NCBI GenBank assembly: GCA_945898215.1
Contig: CAMDHY010000039.1
Location: 1-34,877, forward strand
DNA from: Pseudoxanthobacter soli DSM 19599
Lineage (GTDB): Bacteria > Pseudomonadota > Alphaproteobacteria > Rhizobiales > Segnochrobactraceae
Direction: 5' to 3'
DNA length: 34,877 bases
Positions 10,717 to 19,023 of this stretch are shown here, one piece after another. Every line of letters begins with the position of its first letter. Within the stretch, counting starts at the first letter, position 1. A program made the translations under genes and the position numbers. The notes beneath the pieces are model-generated. The model ran no database searches. It was given only the letters and a program-made list of their open reading frames with translations, and was not told the DNA's origin.

Positions 10717-10740
10717 CCTTACATTCCCAAAAATGTAAGG
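10717..10740. promoter_or_regulatory. Perfect 9-bp inverted repeat, probable VapBC operator
   Basis: CCTTACATT, a 6-bp spacer CCCAAA, and AATGTAAGG form a perfect dyad ending 17 bp before the vapB start. The block is AT-rich against a very GC-rich background. VapB-VapC complexes repress their own promoter at such dyads, so this probably marks an internal promoter inside the urease operon. It lies between the ureB stop and vapB. Confidence 0.75.
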
Positions 10741-10763
10741 CGAATACGGCCCAAAAACAATCA

Positions 10764-11069
10764 TCACAGCGCCCCCATCACCCCCTGCCGAAATCCGTAG
10801 ACCTTCCGCAGGCCGCGATAGGGCACCAGCGTCACGGTCCGCGACTGGCCGGGTTCGAAACGGACCGCGGTGCCGGCGGGGATATCGAGGCGGAAGCCGC
10901 GGGCCTGGTCGCGGTCGAAGGCGAGCGCCGGGTTGGTCTCGAAGAAGTGGTAGTGGCTGCCGACCTGCACCGGCCGGTCGCCGGTGTTGGCGACCTCGAT
11001 CGTCACCGTCGGCTGACCGGCATTGAGCTCGATCTCGCCCTCGGCGGGCATCAGTTCACCGGGGATCAT
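10764..11069 (-). CDS. ureB: Urease beta subunit
   Basis: A 101-residue structural subunit that packs around UreC in the urease trimer. It has the family markers [56 protein letters not shown] and YGFRQGVMG. The ATG at 11069 is the conserved MIPGE start with GGAGA upstream. Its partner ureC, normally next, is separated from it by the vapBC pair; the N-terminal partner ureA lies two genes upstream. Confidence 0.97.
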   Translation of the reverse strand: MIPGELMPAEGEIELNAGQPTVTIEVANTGDRPVQVGSHYHFFETNPALAFDRDQARGFRLDIPAGTAVRFEPGQSRTVTLVPYRGLRKVYGFRQGVMGAL

Positions 11070-11148
11070 GGCAGTCTCCTCTCGGGCAGATCGGGTCTCG
11101 GGCGAAGCATCGGCACACGGACGCAGCGAGGTATCATCGACAGACTGG

Positions 11149-11400
11149 TCACGCCGCGCGGCTGCCGCAGGGGGCCGCCCGCAGCACGCGCTCGGTGGAG
11201 GCCGGGAAGCGCGCGAGCTTGGCGGCGGGGCGCACCGGCCGGCGGACGAGTTCGCCGCCGCAGTTCGGGCAGAGCCCACCGAATTCGCGGGCGGCGCAAT
11301 CGGCGCAGAAGGTGCATTCGAAGGTGCAGATCATCGCGTTCGCGGCGTCCGGCGGCAGGTCGCGGTCGCAGCACTCGCAGTTCGGCCGAAGCTCCAGCAT
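11149..11400 (-). CDS. DUF1272-type small zinc protein
   Basis: An 83-residue protein with nine cysteines in its first 47 residues (Cys8, 10, 11, 25, 29, 32, 35, 44, 47), in the pattern [41 protein letters not shown]. This matches the DUF1272 family, whose function is unknown and which likely binds one or two zinc ions as a ribbon. The start at 11400 has a GGGAGGGGA site upstream. It sits between ureA and ureB, 79 bp before ureB. A role in metal handling for urease is only inference from position. Confidence 0.85.
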   Translation of the reverse strand: MLELRPNCECCDRDLPPDAANAMICTFECTFCADCAAREFGGLCPNCGGELVRRPVRPAAKLARFPASTERVLRAAPCGSRAA

Positions 11401-11522
11401 CCCACATCCCCTCCCGTCGGCGGCAGCGCCGCATGCAAGTTTCGTCCCGATCCCGGGCTCTGGCCCAGCCCAAATCTCGGCTCAGCCCAGACTCCGCTCA
11501 GAGACAGGCGCGGTTCTGCGCA

Positions 11523-12467
11523 CTACGGCGCCGTTGCCGCCACGGTCTCGCTGAGCGTCCGCCACAGCGGCTTCGTCTTCGGCACCATCTCCTCGGCGAA
11601 GTACCACCAGAAAAAGCCGCCGACGAAGCGCGGCCCAAGACCGTCCCGGCCACGCTCCATCCCGTAGAAGTCCCGCACCATCCGCGCCTTGGCGGCGCGC
11701 GGCGCCGTGCTGTCGCGGCCGATCTCGCCGAAGCCGAGCTTTGCCGTCGGAAACACCGTCCGCAGCCGGGTAAACACCGCCGGCCAGTCCGGCGTCACGC
11801 CGCGGCAATCGTCCGGGTACCAGCTGACGAACACGTAATCGAGGCCGGCCTTCATCTCCGCCGGCACGTTCTTCTCGGTCCACGAAAACATCTCGTGGTC
11901 GCGCTTCTCCCAGCAATCCTGGTTGAAATAGAGCGTCATCGCCGTCCGCCCGCCGCGCCTCTCGACGTGGCGGAAGGCGGCGCGCAGCTTGGCGACGACG
12001 TCCTTGGTCGGGCCGAGCCACTCGCCGTTCACCTCGTTGCCGATCTCCCACAGGTCGATCTGGTCGTGCAGGGCGCCGAAGTAGCTGCGCGTGCGGTCGC
12101 GGTAGGCGGCGAGCGAGTAGCGGCGGAAATCGGAGGAATCGACGAGCTCGCCCATCAGGTAGGCGACCGGGCGGAGCTCTTCGACGGCGGCGGTGTAGGT
12201 CCCGACCGGCCCGCGGTCGAAGACGATGCGCGCCACCGGCATCACCGGCAGGGCGGCGAGCGCCTCGATCGTCTCGGGCAGGTGCTCGACGGTGTCGAGG
12301 GTGACGCCGACCATCGGCGTCGGAAGCTTGCGCGGCCCGTCCACCGCGGCTCGTGCCGGCCCGCTCCCGCAGCCGATCACCAGCATCAAAGCCGCCGCCA
12401 TCGCGACCACGGCCGGCGCCCACAGAGGCGTCCGACGGCGCGGCGCGGGATGGTGACGGCGCGTCAT
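11523..12467 (-). CDS. Exported glycoside-hydrolase-like (TIM barrel) protein inside the urease operon
   Basis: This 314-residue protein has an export signal (APAVVAMAAALMLVIGCGS; either a lipoprotein cysteine at 33 or cleavage after ARA near 40). The rest reads like a clan-A glycosidase barrel: Asn144-Glu145 in DLWEIGNEVNGEW as acid/base, Glu248 in KLGFGEIG as nucleophile, and aromatic FFWWYF near the last strand. I cannot assign a GH family or substrate. It starts 7 bp after the ureA stop, with AGGACGGGG as ribosome site, so it is co-transcribed with urease subunit genes although it has no known link to urea metabolism. Confidence 0.75.
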   Translation of the reverse strand: MTRRHHPAPRRRTPLWAPAVVAMAAALMLVIGCGSGPARAAVDGPRKLPTPMVGVTLDTVEHLPETIEALAALPVMPVARIVFDRGPVGTYTAAVEELRPVAYLMGELVDSSDFRRYSLAAYRDRTRSYFGALHDQIDLWEIGNEVNGEWLGPTKDVVAKLRAAFRHVERRGGRTAMTLYFNQDCWEKRDHEMFSWTEKNVPAEMKAGLDYVFVSWYPDDCRGVTPDWPAVFTRLRTVFPTAKLGFGEIGRDSTAPRAAKARMVRDFYGMERGRDGLGPRFVGGFFWWYFAEEMVPKTKPLWRTLSETVAATAP

Positions 12468-12474
12468 CCCCGTC

Positions 12475-12777
12475 CTAGCGGATCGGGTGGTGGACGGTGA
12501 CGAGCTTCGTCCCGTCGGGGAACGTCGCCTCCACCTGCACGTCGTGGATCATCTCGGCGATGCCCTCCATCACCTGCGCGCGGCCAACGACGTGGGCGCC
12601 GGCCTCCATCAGGTCGGCGACGGAGCGGCCGTCACGGGCGCCCTCGACGACATAGTCGGAGATCAGCGCGATCGCCTCCGGGTAGTTCAGCTTGACGCCG
12701 CGCTCGAGCCGCCGGCGCGCCACCATCGCCGCCATCGAAATCAGAAGCTTGTCCTTCTCGCGGGGCGTCAGGTTCAT
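12475..12777 (-). CDS. ureA: Urease gamma subunit
   Basis: A 100-residue subunit matching UreA end to end: [47 protein letters not shown], then [32 protein letters not shown]. With UreB and UreC it forms the urease core. Its length is normal. It follows ureD by 124 bp and precedes the glycosidase-like gene, not ureB as usual. Confidence 0.97.
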   Translation of the reverse strand: MNLTPREKDKLLISMAAMVARRRLERGVKLNYPEAIALISDYVVEGARDGRSVADLMEAGAHVVGRAQVMEGIAEMIHDVQVEATFPDGTKLVTVHHPIR

Positions 12778-12901
12778 CCGCGTCGCTCCACCATCATCCG
12801 CCTCGCTCCAGCTTCATCGGCGTCGCCCGGGCGTCCGGCCCGGCCCCACCCATTCCGTGTCGGCCGGGCGTGCCCGTCCGGCGGGCACACTAGCCACGTT
12901 T

Positions 12902-13792
12902 TCAGCACGACCACACCCTCGGCAACGGCCGGCCCTCGAGCGCGGCGAGGAGCCGCGCCAGCGTCACCCGCAGCGGTGTCGCCGAGCTTGCGATCAGGCG
13001 CGCCACGACGACGCCGTCGAGCGCGCTCGCCCCCGCCTCGACGCCGCCGCCGACCGCCGTCACCGCCGCCTCGATCGCGCCGCGCACCGCGTCCAGCCGC
13101 TCCGCCGCGCCGGCGCCGGCGAGCACCAGCGTCGCGAAGGCCCGGGCGCCGCCGCCGGTCGCCGGCCCGGCGAGGATCGCCTCGGCGTCGCCGACGAGCC
13201 GCAGCCGGTCGGCGAAGACGAGCCGGCCATCGATGGTGATGTCCCAGCGGTCGCGCACCTCGACGGTGCGCACCGTCTCGCCCATCGCCGCGCGGCCGAG
13301 CACGATCGCCTCGCAGGCGATGAACTGCGCCCCGGCGCCGATCGAGACGTCCAGCGAGCGCACCAGCCCGGCCCCGTCGAAGCCGATGGTCTCCTGCGGC
13401 AGCCAGGAGAGCCGCGCGCCGCGGCCGACCGTCAACCGCGTCTCGACCCGCGCCGTGCCGGTGAGCCGCCGATAGACCCGCTCGGCCGCCTGCGTCGTCA
13501 CCACCGCCGCGGCCCCATCGCCGATCGACACCTCGGTGAGGAATTTGTCGCCGCCGGTAAGGCCGCCGGCGGTATTGAGCAGCACCGCCAGCGGCGGCGC
13601 GCCGGCCGGTGCCCGCGGCAGCCGCGCCTTGCCGGCACCGGCCTGGTAGAGCGTCGTCAGCCGCGTCGCGCCGTCCGCGTCGGCGACGAAGCCAAGCCGC
13701 ACGATGCCCCGCGCCCGCTGCAGCGCGGTGGCGTCCGGGTCAGCGGCGTCCGGGGCGGTGCTGGGCGGCGGGCTGGCCAAAGCGAGGGTCAT
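12902..13792 (-). CDS. ureD: Urease accessory protein UreD
   Basis: A 296-residue scaffold protein that binds apo-urease and recruits UreF and UreG. Family motifs include RARGIVRLGFVADADGATRLTTLYQAG, PLAVLLNTAGGLTGGDKF, TTQAAERVYRR, LSWLPQETIGFDGA and ARLIASSATPLRVTLARLL. The start MTLALAS at 13792 is preferred; the frame runs upstream to 13879, but the extra 29 residues are unlike the family. As first gene of the operon it should carry the main urease promoter, which lies in the 283-bp gap shared with the divergent DUF3108 gene. Confidence 0.95.
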   Translation of the reverse strand: MTLALASPPPSTAPDAADPDATALQRARGIVRLGFVADADGATRLTTLYQAGAGKARLPRAPAGAPPLAVLLNTAGGLTGGDKFLTEVSIGDGAAAVVTTQAAERVYRRLTGTARVETRLTVGRGARLSWLPQETIGFDGAGLVRSLDVSIGAGAQFIACEAIVLGRAAMGETVRTVEVRDRWDITIDGRLVFADRLRLVGDAEAILAGPATGGGARAFATLVLAGAGAAERLDAVRGAIEAAVTAVGGGVEAGASALDGVVVARLIASSATPLRVTLARLLAALEGRPLPRVWSC

Positions 13793-14075
13793 GCAGGTCC
13801 GGATTTCGCCCCGGTGGGCACGGGCGGAAGGGGTCCCCGCTTGGGTGGATGTCGCGGGGCGGAGATCGCGTCTCGGCAAGCAAGATCGCCGCCACCGGCC
13901 GCCGAAGTCGAGAGGCCTCGTTGCCCCGCCTGCTCGCGTAGGCGTGACTATCGTGCAACGTTAACCCGACGCTTACCATGCCGGCTGCAATGCTGGAGCC
14001 CAACATTCGGCGCATTCAGGCCGGACCGTCGGTCTTTCGGGGGCAGCCCCGTCGCCGGCGACAGCGGAGGACACA
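13793..14075. other. Divergent intergenic region between ureD and the DUF3108 gene
   Basis: No gene of convincing length is present. It must hold the promoters for urease (minus) and the DUF3108 protein (plus). The only AT-rich part is around 13949-13977 (GACTATCGTGCAACG, TTAACC, then CTTACC), which could contain a plus-strand promoter. I see no strong operator dyad, and no NtrC or sigma-54 type site that I can defend. Confidence 0.4.
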
Positions 14076-14960
14076 GTGGTCACTCGTCATCCTCGGCTCC
14101 CCGCCGCCTCGAGGGCGGTCCGGCGCTTTTCGGTCGCCGCCGTCGCGGTGTCCGCGGCTGCGGCTTTGTCCTCGCTCGCCACCGCCCCGGCCCGCGCCGA
14201 CAGCGCCAAGGTCGGCGCCATCTACGACATCTCCTTCGGCGGCATGTCGTTCGCCCAGGGCAAGCTCTCGCTCGTCGTCGACGGCAACGCCTATTCCGCC
14301 AAAGTGGCCATGCGGCCGGCCTCGCTCGCGCGCATCTTCTCCTCGGAAAAGGTCGATGCCCAGTCCGCCGGCTGGCTGCGCGGCGGCGCGGTGCTGCCGA
14401 CCCGCTACACGATGGAGGCGAGCAACAGCGAGAAGTCGAGCTCGGTGCGCATGGACCTTTCGTCCGGCACGCTGAAGTCGGTCTCCGCCGACCCGCCGAC
14501 GAAGCCGCACCGCGACGTCGTGCCGATCCAGTCGAAGCACTGGAAGGGCGTGCTCGATCCGGTCAGCGCCGTCGTCATGCCGGTGCGCAACGCCGACGAC
14601 GCCACGGGGCCTGCCGCCTGCGCCCGCACGCTGCCGATCTTCGACGGCTGGACGCGTTTCGACGTGCCGCTGTCCTACCAGGGCACCAAGACGGTCGACA
14701 CGAAGTCCTACAAGGGAACCGTCGTCGTCTGCTCCGCCCGCTGGGTGCCGGTGTCGGGCCACAAGCGCAACAAGGACTCGGTGCGCTACATGCAGAACAA
14801 CCGCGCCCTCGAAGCGTGGCTGGCGCCGATCCCCGGCACCACCCTGCTCGTGCCCTACCGCGTCTCCGTCGGCACCATGCGCGGCACCCTGGTCGTCGAG
14901 GCGACCGACCTCAAGATCACCGGCGCGACCGTCACCGCCATCACCAGCAGCGCCGACTGA
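14076..14960 (+). CDS. Secreted DUF3108-type protein
   Basis: A 294-residue exported protein with a twin-part signal region (RAVRRFSVAAVAVSAAAALSSLATAPARA, cleavage after ARA). The mature part has features of the DUF3108 family of periplasmic or outer-membrane associated beta-rich proteins: YDISFGGMSFAQGKLSLVV near the start, a central DPVSAVVMPVR motif and a C-terminal LVPYRVSVGTMRGTLVVEAT. The function is unknown. GTG at 14076 is the start because AGCGGAGG lies 6-13 bases upstream. It is monocistronic, followed by a hairpin at 14971-14996. Confidence 0.8.
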   Translation: MVTRHPRLPAASRAVRRFSVAAVAVSAAAALSSLATAPARADSAKVGAIYDISFGGMSFAQGKLSLVVDGNAYSAKVAMRPASLARIFSSEKVDAQSAGWLRGGAVLPTRYTMEASNSEKSSSVRMDLSSGTLKSVSADPPTKPHRDVVPIQSKHWKGVLDPVSAVVMPVRNADDATGPAACARTLPIFDGWTRFDVPLSYQGTKTVDTKSYKGTVVVCSARWVPVSGHKRNKDSVRYMQNNRALEAWLAPIPGTTLLVPYRVSVGTMRGTLVVEATDLKITGATVTAITSSAD

Positions 14961-14970
14961 CCCGCGCGAC

Positions 14971-14996
14971 GCTCGATCGGCGAGCGGATCGAGCGC
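14971..14996 (+). terminator. Hairpin after the DUF3108 gene
   Basis: CGCTCGATC (14971-14979) pairs perfectly with GATCGAGCG (14988-14996) around an 8-base loop, 10 bp after the stop, with further GC pairing on both sides. It lacks a T tract, so it is a possible but unproven terminator. Confidence 0.5.
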
Positions 14997-15021
14997 GCGC
15001 CGACGATGATTTCGGCCGCTT

Positions 15022-15210
15022 GACTCACGCGACGATCGGAGTCCTTGCGACAACTCGTCCGCTGCCACCGAGTCGTTCGCCGGGCAAACCGAGAAAACGC
15101 AAGATATCGTGGGTGGGCCCCGAGTCTTTCCCAAGTCTCGTAGGGAACAAAGCCGGACTCGGGGCGAGTCGTCGATTCGGGCCGGATTCGTTCGGGACTC
15201 GTTCCGATTC
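15022..15210. promoter_or_regulatory. Cluster of ten GANTC (CcrM) sites upstream of the helicase gene
   Basis: GANTC begins at 15022, 15039, 15070, 15122, 15156, 15166, 15174, 15185, 15196 and 15206. The last six are spaced 10, 8, 11, 11 and 10 bp and all read GANTCG, while the middle base varies (C, G, T, T, C, T). At about 68% GC fewer than one site would be expected in 189 bp. In alphaproteobacteria CcrM methylates the adenine in GANTC, and GcrA, encoded 4.4 kb downstream, recognises such sites. The cluster fills the 411-bp gap before the helicase start and contains no credible gene. The regulatory role is inference. Confidence 0.75.
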
Positions 15211-15371
15211 GCCGCGTCGCGCGTTGTACTGTCGGCGGTGCGGTGCACTGGAGCGAACGTGGACACCCACGAGAGCCCCTCTATCGCTGGAGCGCCGCCG
15301 CCCGGCCGTGCTATGAGGCAGCCGTGCCCTCCACCCGCCGCCCGGGTCCAACCGGCCGGCCTGGGAAGTCG

Positions 15372-18300
15372 ATGAACGTCGAGCCGAGATCCGCGTCCGC
15401 CTCCGTCGTCCGTTCGCGTTCGGTCACCGCCGTCCTCGGGCCGACCAACACCGGCAAGACACACCTCGCGATCGAGCGCATGATCGCGCACGGCAGCGGC
15501 CTCATCGGCCTGCCGCTGCGGCTCCTCGCCCGCGAGGTTTACAACCGCGTCGCCGCCCGTGTCGGCCCGGACGCCGTCGCCCTCGTCACCGGCGAGGAGC
15601 GCATCGTGCCGCCGTCGCCGCGCTTCACCGTCTGCACGGTCGAGGCGATGCCGCGCGACGCCGACGTGTCGTTCCTGGCGGTCGACGAGGTGCAACTCGC
15701 CGGCGACCTCGAGCGAGGCCGCGTCTTCACCGACCGCATCCTGAATGCCCGCGGCCGCGACGAGACGCTGCTGCTCGGCGCCACCACCGTCCGGCCAATG
15801 CTGGAAAAGCTCATCCCCGGCCTCAACGTGGTGACCAGGCCGCGCATGTCGGTTCTCGCCTATGCGGGCTCGAAGAAGATCACCCGCCTGCCGGCCCGCA
15901 GCGCCATCGTCGCCTTCTCCGCCGACGAGGTCTACGCCATTGCCGAGCTGATCCGCCGCCAGCGCGGCGGCGCGGCGGTGGTGCTCGGCTCGCTCTCGCC
16001 GCGCACCCGCAACGCCCAGGTCGAGCTCTTCCAGGCCGGCGACGTCGAGTTCCTCGTCGCCACAGACGCCATCGGCATGGGACTCAATCTCGACGTCGAC
16101 CACGTCGCGTTTGCCGGCGACCGCAAGTTCGACGGCTACCAGTACCGGGCGCTGAACGCCGCCGAGCTCGGCCAGATCGCCGGGCGCGCCGGCCGCCACA
16201 TGCGCGACGGCACCTTCGGCGTCACCGGCCGCGTCTCCCCCTTCGACAACGAGATGGTCGAGGCGCTGGAGAGCCACCGCTTCCAGTCGCTGCGGGTCCT
16301 GCAGTGGCGCAACCCGGATCTCGATTTCGCCTCCCTCGACGCGCTCCGCCGCTCGCTCGACGAGCCGCCGCGCCAGGAGGGCCTGACGCGGGCGCCGCAG
16401 GCCGAGGATTCCGTCAGCCTCGACTATGCCGCCCGCGACCCGGACATCCGCGCGCTCGCCTCGACGCGGGCCCGCGTCTCGCTGCTCTGGGACATCTGCC
16501 AGGTGCCCGACTACCGGCGCATCGCCCCGGCCAATCATGCCGATCTGGTGCTCGCCCTCTACGGTTTCATCGCCCGGTCGGGTAGGATACCGGACGACTG
16601 GTTCGCCCGGCAGGTCGACCAGTCGGACCGCACCGACGGCGATATCGATGCGCTTTCCAACCGGATCGCGCACGTTCGGACATGGACTTATGTCGCCAAT
16701 CGTGGAGATTGGCTCGCCGATCCCGCGCACTGGCGCGGAGTCACACGAGATGTCGAGGATCGACTCTCCGACGCCCTCCACGAACGGCTGATCGGCCGCT
16801 TCGTCGACCGGCGAACGAGCGTCCTGATGAAACGCCTGAGAGAAAACGCGATGCTCGAAGCGGAGATCACGCCGGCGGGAGACGTCTCCGTCGAGGGCCA
16901 GCACGTCGGACGCCTCGCCGGCTTCCGCTTCGTCGCCGACACTGGCGGCGGCGGCGGCGGCGACGGCCCGGAGGTCAAGGCGCTGCGCAGCGCCGCCGCC
17001 AAGGCGCTCGCCGGCGAGATCGAGGCGCGCGCCGACCGCCTCGGCCGCGCGACCGACACCGACCTGGTGCTGGCTGCCGACGGCGCGATCCGCTGGCTCG
17101 GCGAGCCGGTGGCGAAGCTCATCCCCGGCGACGACGTGCTGACGCCCGGCTTCGTCGTGCTCGCCGACGACCAGCTTACCGGTCCGGCCCGCGAGCGGGT
17201 GCAGGCGCGGCTCGCCACTTGGCTCAAGACCCAGGTCGAGACGCTGCTGAAGCCGCTCATCGACCTGCGCAACGCCACCGAACTGCCCGGTCTGCCGCGC
17301 GGCATCGCCTTCCGCATCGCCGAGGCGCTCGGCGTCGTCGAGCGGCCGGCGATCGCCGACGACGTCAAGGGCCTCGACCAGGCGGCTCGCGCTGGCCTGC
17401 GCTCGCTCGGCGTGCGCTTCGGCGCCTACCATCTGTTCGTGCCGGCCCTCCTGAAGCCGGCACCGAGCCGGCTCCTCGCCGAGCTCTGGGCGCTGAAGCA
17501 CGCGAGCCTCGACGTGCCGGGCCTCCTTGAGGTGCCGCAGCTCTCCGCCTCCGGGCGGACCTCCATCCCGGTCGACCCGGCCGTGCCGGTCGATCTCTAC
17601 CGCGTCTGCGGCTTCAAGGCCTGCGGCGGGCGTGCCGTGCGCCTCGACATCCTCGAGCGCCTCGCCGACCTCATCCGACCGATCCTCGCCTGGCGGCCCG
17701 GCCCCGAGGCGGGGCCGATGCCCGACGGCGCGCACCCGGCCGGCGGCTTCATGGCCACCGTCCGCATGACGTCGCTGGTCGGCTGCTCCGGCGAGGACTT
17801 CGCCTCCATCCTGCGCGGCCTCGGCTACCGCATGGACCGCCGCCCGCTGCCCGTCCGCCCGCCGGAGGCCCCGGCCGCCGCGGTGACGCCGCCGACGGCG
17901 GATGCCGCCACCGCCCCGGAGGCCGTCGAGGCTGACGGGGCGGATACCGCGACCGAGCCCACCTTCGACACCGCCGTCGACGCCCCGATGGAGGCCGAGG
18001 CCGCCACGCCGGACGACGTCGGCACCGAGGCTGCCGATGCCATCGAAGCGTCGGCCACGCCCGAGGAAGATCGCGAGCCGCCGGTGGCGACAGAGAGCGC
18101 CGAGGGCCCGGGCGCCGAGGCGGCGGAAGCCGCTGAGGGTAACGCCGACCCGTCGGAAGCCGCCGAGATGGAAGCCGCGTCCGAGGAGTTCGAGCCGAAG
18201 GTCGACCCCGACGACGCCGCAGCATCCACCGAGGCGCCCGAGGTCGAGGCGGTCGCCGCTCCGGTCGATGCCGCCGACGAGGCGTCTGCGTCCGACGAGG

Positions 18301-18965
18301 CCCCCGCATCCGAGATCACCGACGCGACTGAAGAAGCCGCTGCAGCCGCAGACGTCGCCGTCTCCGAGGAGACCGCCGCTGCCGAGGCCGTGTCTGTCGC
18401 CGCCGCAGAGGCGTCCGACGGCGAGCCGGTCGCGGCCGCCGAGCCGGTGCTGGTCGAGGTCTGGCGTCCCGGCCGTCCCGAGCGGCGTGGCGAGCCGCGG
18501 CAGCGCGGTAACCGCGACCGCCAGCCGGACCGTCAGGCCGACCGCCGCAGCGATCGTGGCCCGCGCCGGGCCGAGAACGCCCCGGCCGCCGCCGTTGCCC
18601 CCAGCGAGGCACCCGCCGCAGGCGAGGCGCGCCCGGACCGCCGTCCAGACCGTCCCCGCGGCGACGACCGCCGCGGACGTCCGCCGCAGGGCCAGGGCCG
18701 TCCGGCGGAAGGCCGCAGTGGCGGCCGTCCCGGCGGTGATCGGCCCGAGGGTCAGCGGGCGCGCGACGACCGTCCGCACAACGACCGTCCACGCGACGAT
18801 CGCCCCCGGGACGAGCGTCCGCGCAACGACCGGCCGCGCGAGGATCGCCCCCGCGACGACCGCCCGCGCGACAGTGGCCGCGGCCGCCAGCCCGATCCGA
18901 ACTCGCCCTTCGCCGCCCTCGCGGCCTTGAAGGCCGATCTCGAGCGGCGGGCGAAGGAGCGGTGA
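15372..18965 (+). CDS. SUV3-like DEAD/DExH RNA helicase with acidic and RD-repeat tails
   Basis: A 1197-residue protein. The first ~830 residues are an SF2 helicase of the SUV3 type: GPTNTGKT (residues 23-30), DEVQ in LAVDEVQLAGDLERG, LLGATTV, and QIAGRAGRH as motif VI. Such enzymes unwind RNA and work with exoribonucleases in RNA turnover. Next comes a ~200-residue acidic Ala/Glu/Asp-rich linker, then a basic tail of Arg/Asp/Pro repeats from about residue 1040 (seven 5-residue DRPRD-type units at 1133-1167). The start at 15372 (MNVEPRS) is chosen because the family P-loop comes about 20 residues in. An upstream extension to 15243 is open but its sequence looks random. The S4 protein gene follows in 58 bp. 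Confidence 0.9.
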   Translation: MNVEPRSASASVVRSRSVTAVLGPTNTGKTHLAIERMIAHGSGLIGLPLRLLAREVYNRVAARVGPDAVALVTGEERIVPPSPRFTVCTVEAMPRDADVSFLAVDEVQLAGDLERGRVFTDRILNARGRDETLLLGATTVRPMLEKLIPGLNVVTRPRMSVLAYAGSKKITRLPARSAIVAFSADEVYAIAELIRRQRGGAAVVLGSLSPRTRNAQVELFQAGDVEFLVATDAIGMGLNLDVDHVAFAGDRKFDGYQYRALNAAELGQIAGRAGRHMRDGTFGVTGRVSPFDNEMVEALESHRFQSLRVLQWRNPDLDFASLDALRRSLDEPPRQEGLTRAPQAEDSVSLDYAARDPDIRALASTRARVSLLWDICQVPDYRRIAPANHADLVLALYGFIARSGRIPDDWFARQVDQSDRTDGDIDALSNRIAHVRTWTYVANRGDWLADPAHWRGVTRDVEDRLSDALHERLIGRFVDRRTSVLMKRLRENAMLEAEITPAGDVSVEGQHVGRLAGFRFVADTGGGGGGDGPEVKALRSAAAKALAGEIEARADRLGRATDTDLVLAADGAIRWLGEPVAKLIPGDDVLTPGFVVLADDQLTGPARERVQARLATWLKTQVETLLKPLIDLRNATELPGLPRGIAFRIAEALGVVERPAIADDVKGLDQAARAGLRSLGVRFGAYHLFVPALLKPAPSRLLAELWALKHASLDVPGLLEVPQLSASGRTSIPVDPAVPVDLYRVCGFKACGGRAVRLDILERLADLIRPILAWRPGPEAGPMPDGAHPAGGFMATVRMTSLVGCSGEDFASILRGLGYRMDRRPLPVRPPEAPAAAVTPPTADAATAPEAVEADGADTATEPTFDTAVDAPMEAEAATPDDVGTEAADAIEASATPEEDREPPVATESAEGPGAEAAEAAEGNADPSEAAEMEAASEEFEPKVDPDDAAASTEAPEVEAVAAPVDAADEASASDEAPASEITDATEEAAAAADVAVSEETAAAEAVSVAAAEASDGEPVAAAEPVLVEVWRPGRPERRGEPRQRGNRDRQPDRQADRRSDRGPRRAENAPAAAVAPSEAPAAGEARPDRRPDRPRGDDRRGRPPQGQGRPAEGRSGGRPGGDRPEGQRARDDRPHNDRPRDDRPRDERPRNDRPREDRPRDDRPRDSGRGRQPDPNSPFAALAALKADLERRAKER
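18768..18872 (+). repeat. Seven 15-bp tandem repeats coding for (D/E)RP(R/H)(D/N/E)
   Basis: Seven consecutive units encode DRPHN, DRPRD, DRPRD, ERPRN, DRPRE, DRPRD and DRPRD in the helicase tail. Arg is CGT, CGC or CGG and Pro is CCG, CCA or CCC between units, so the peptide pattern is kept while codons drift. This suggests selection for a flexible charged RNA-binding tail. Confidence 0.85.
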
Positions 18966-19023
18966 CCCGCCGCTCCGCCTCGTGAGCGTCGCCGCGTGAT
19001 GCTCGCGCCATGACGATTGCGCC

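Noticed and set aside
13961-13977. CtrA-like site TTAACC...CTTACC between ureD and the DUF3108 gene, and a similar TTAA...CTTA at 29914
   Set aside because: Both have only one intact TTAA half; the second half does not match TTAA-N7-TTAA, so they cannot be called CtrA boxes.
15243-15371. Extended N-terminus of the helicase starting at 15243
   Set aside because: The added 43 residues look random (Arg/Pro/Ala-rich), have no good ribosome site, and the family P-loop is normally about 20 residues from the start, which fits 15372.
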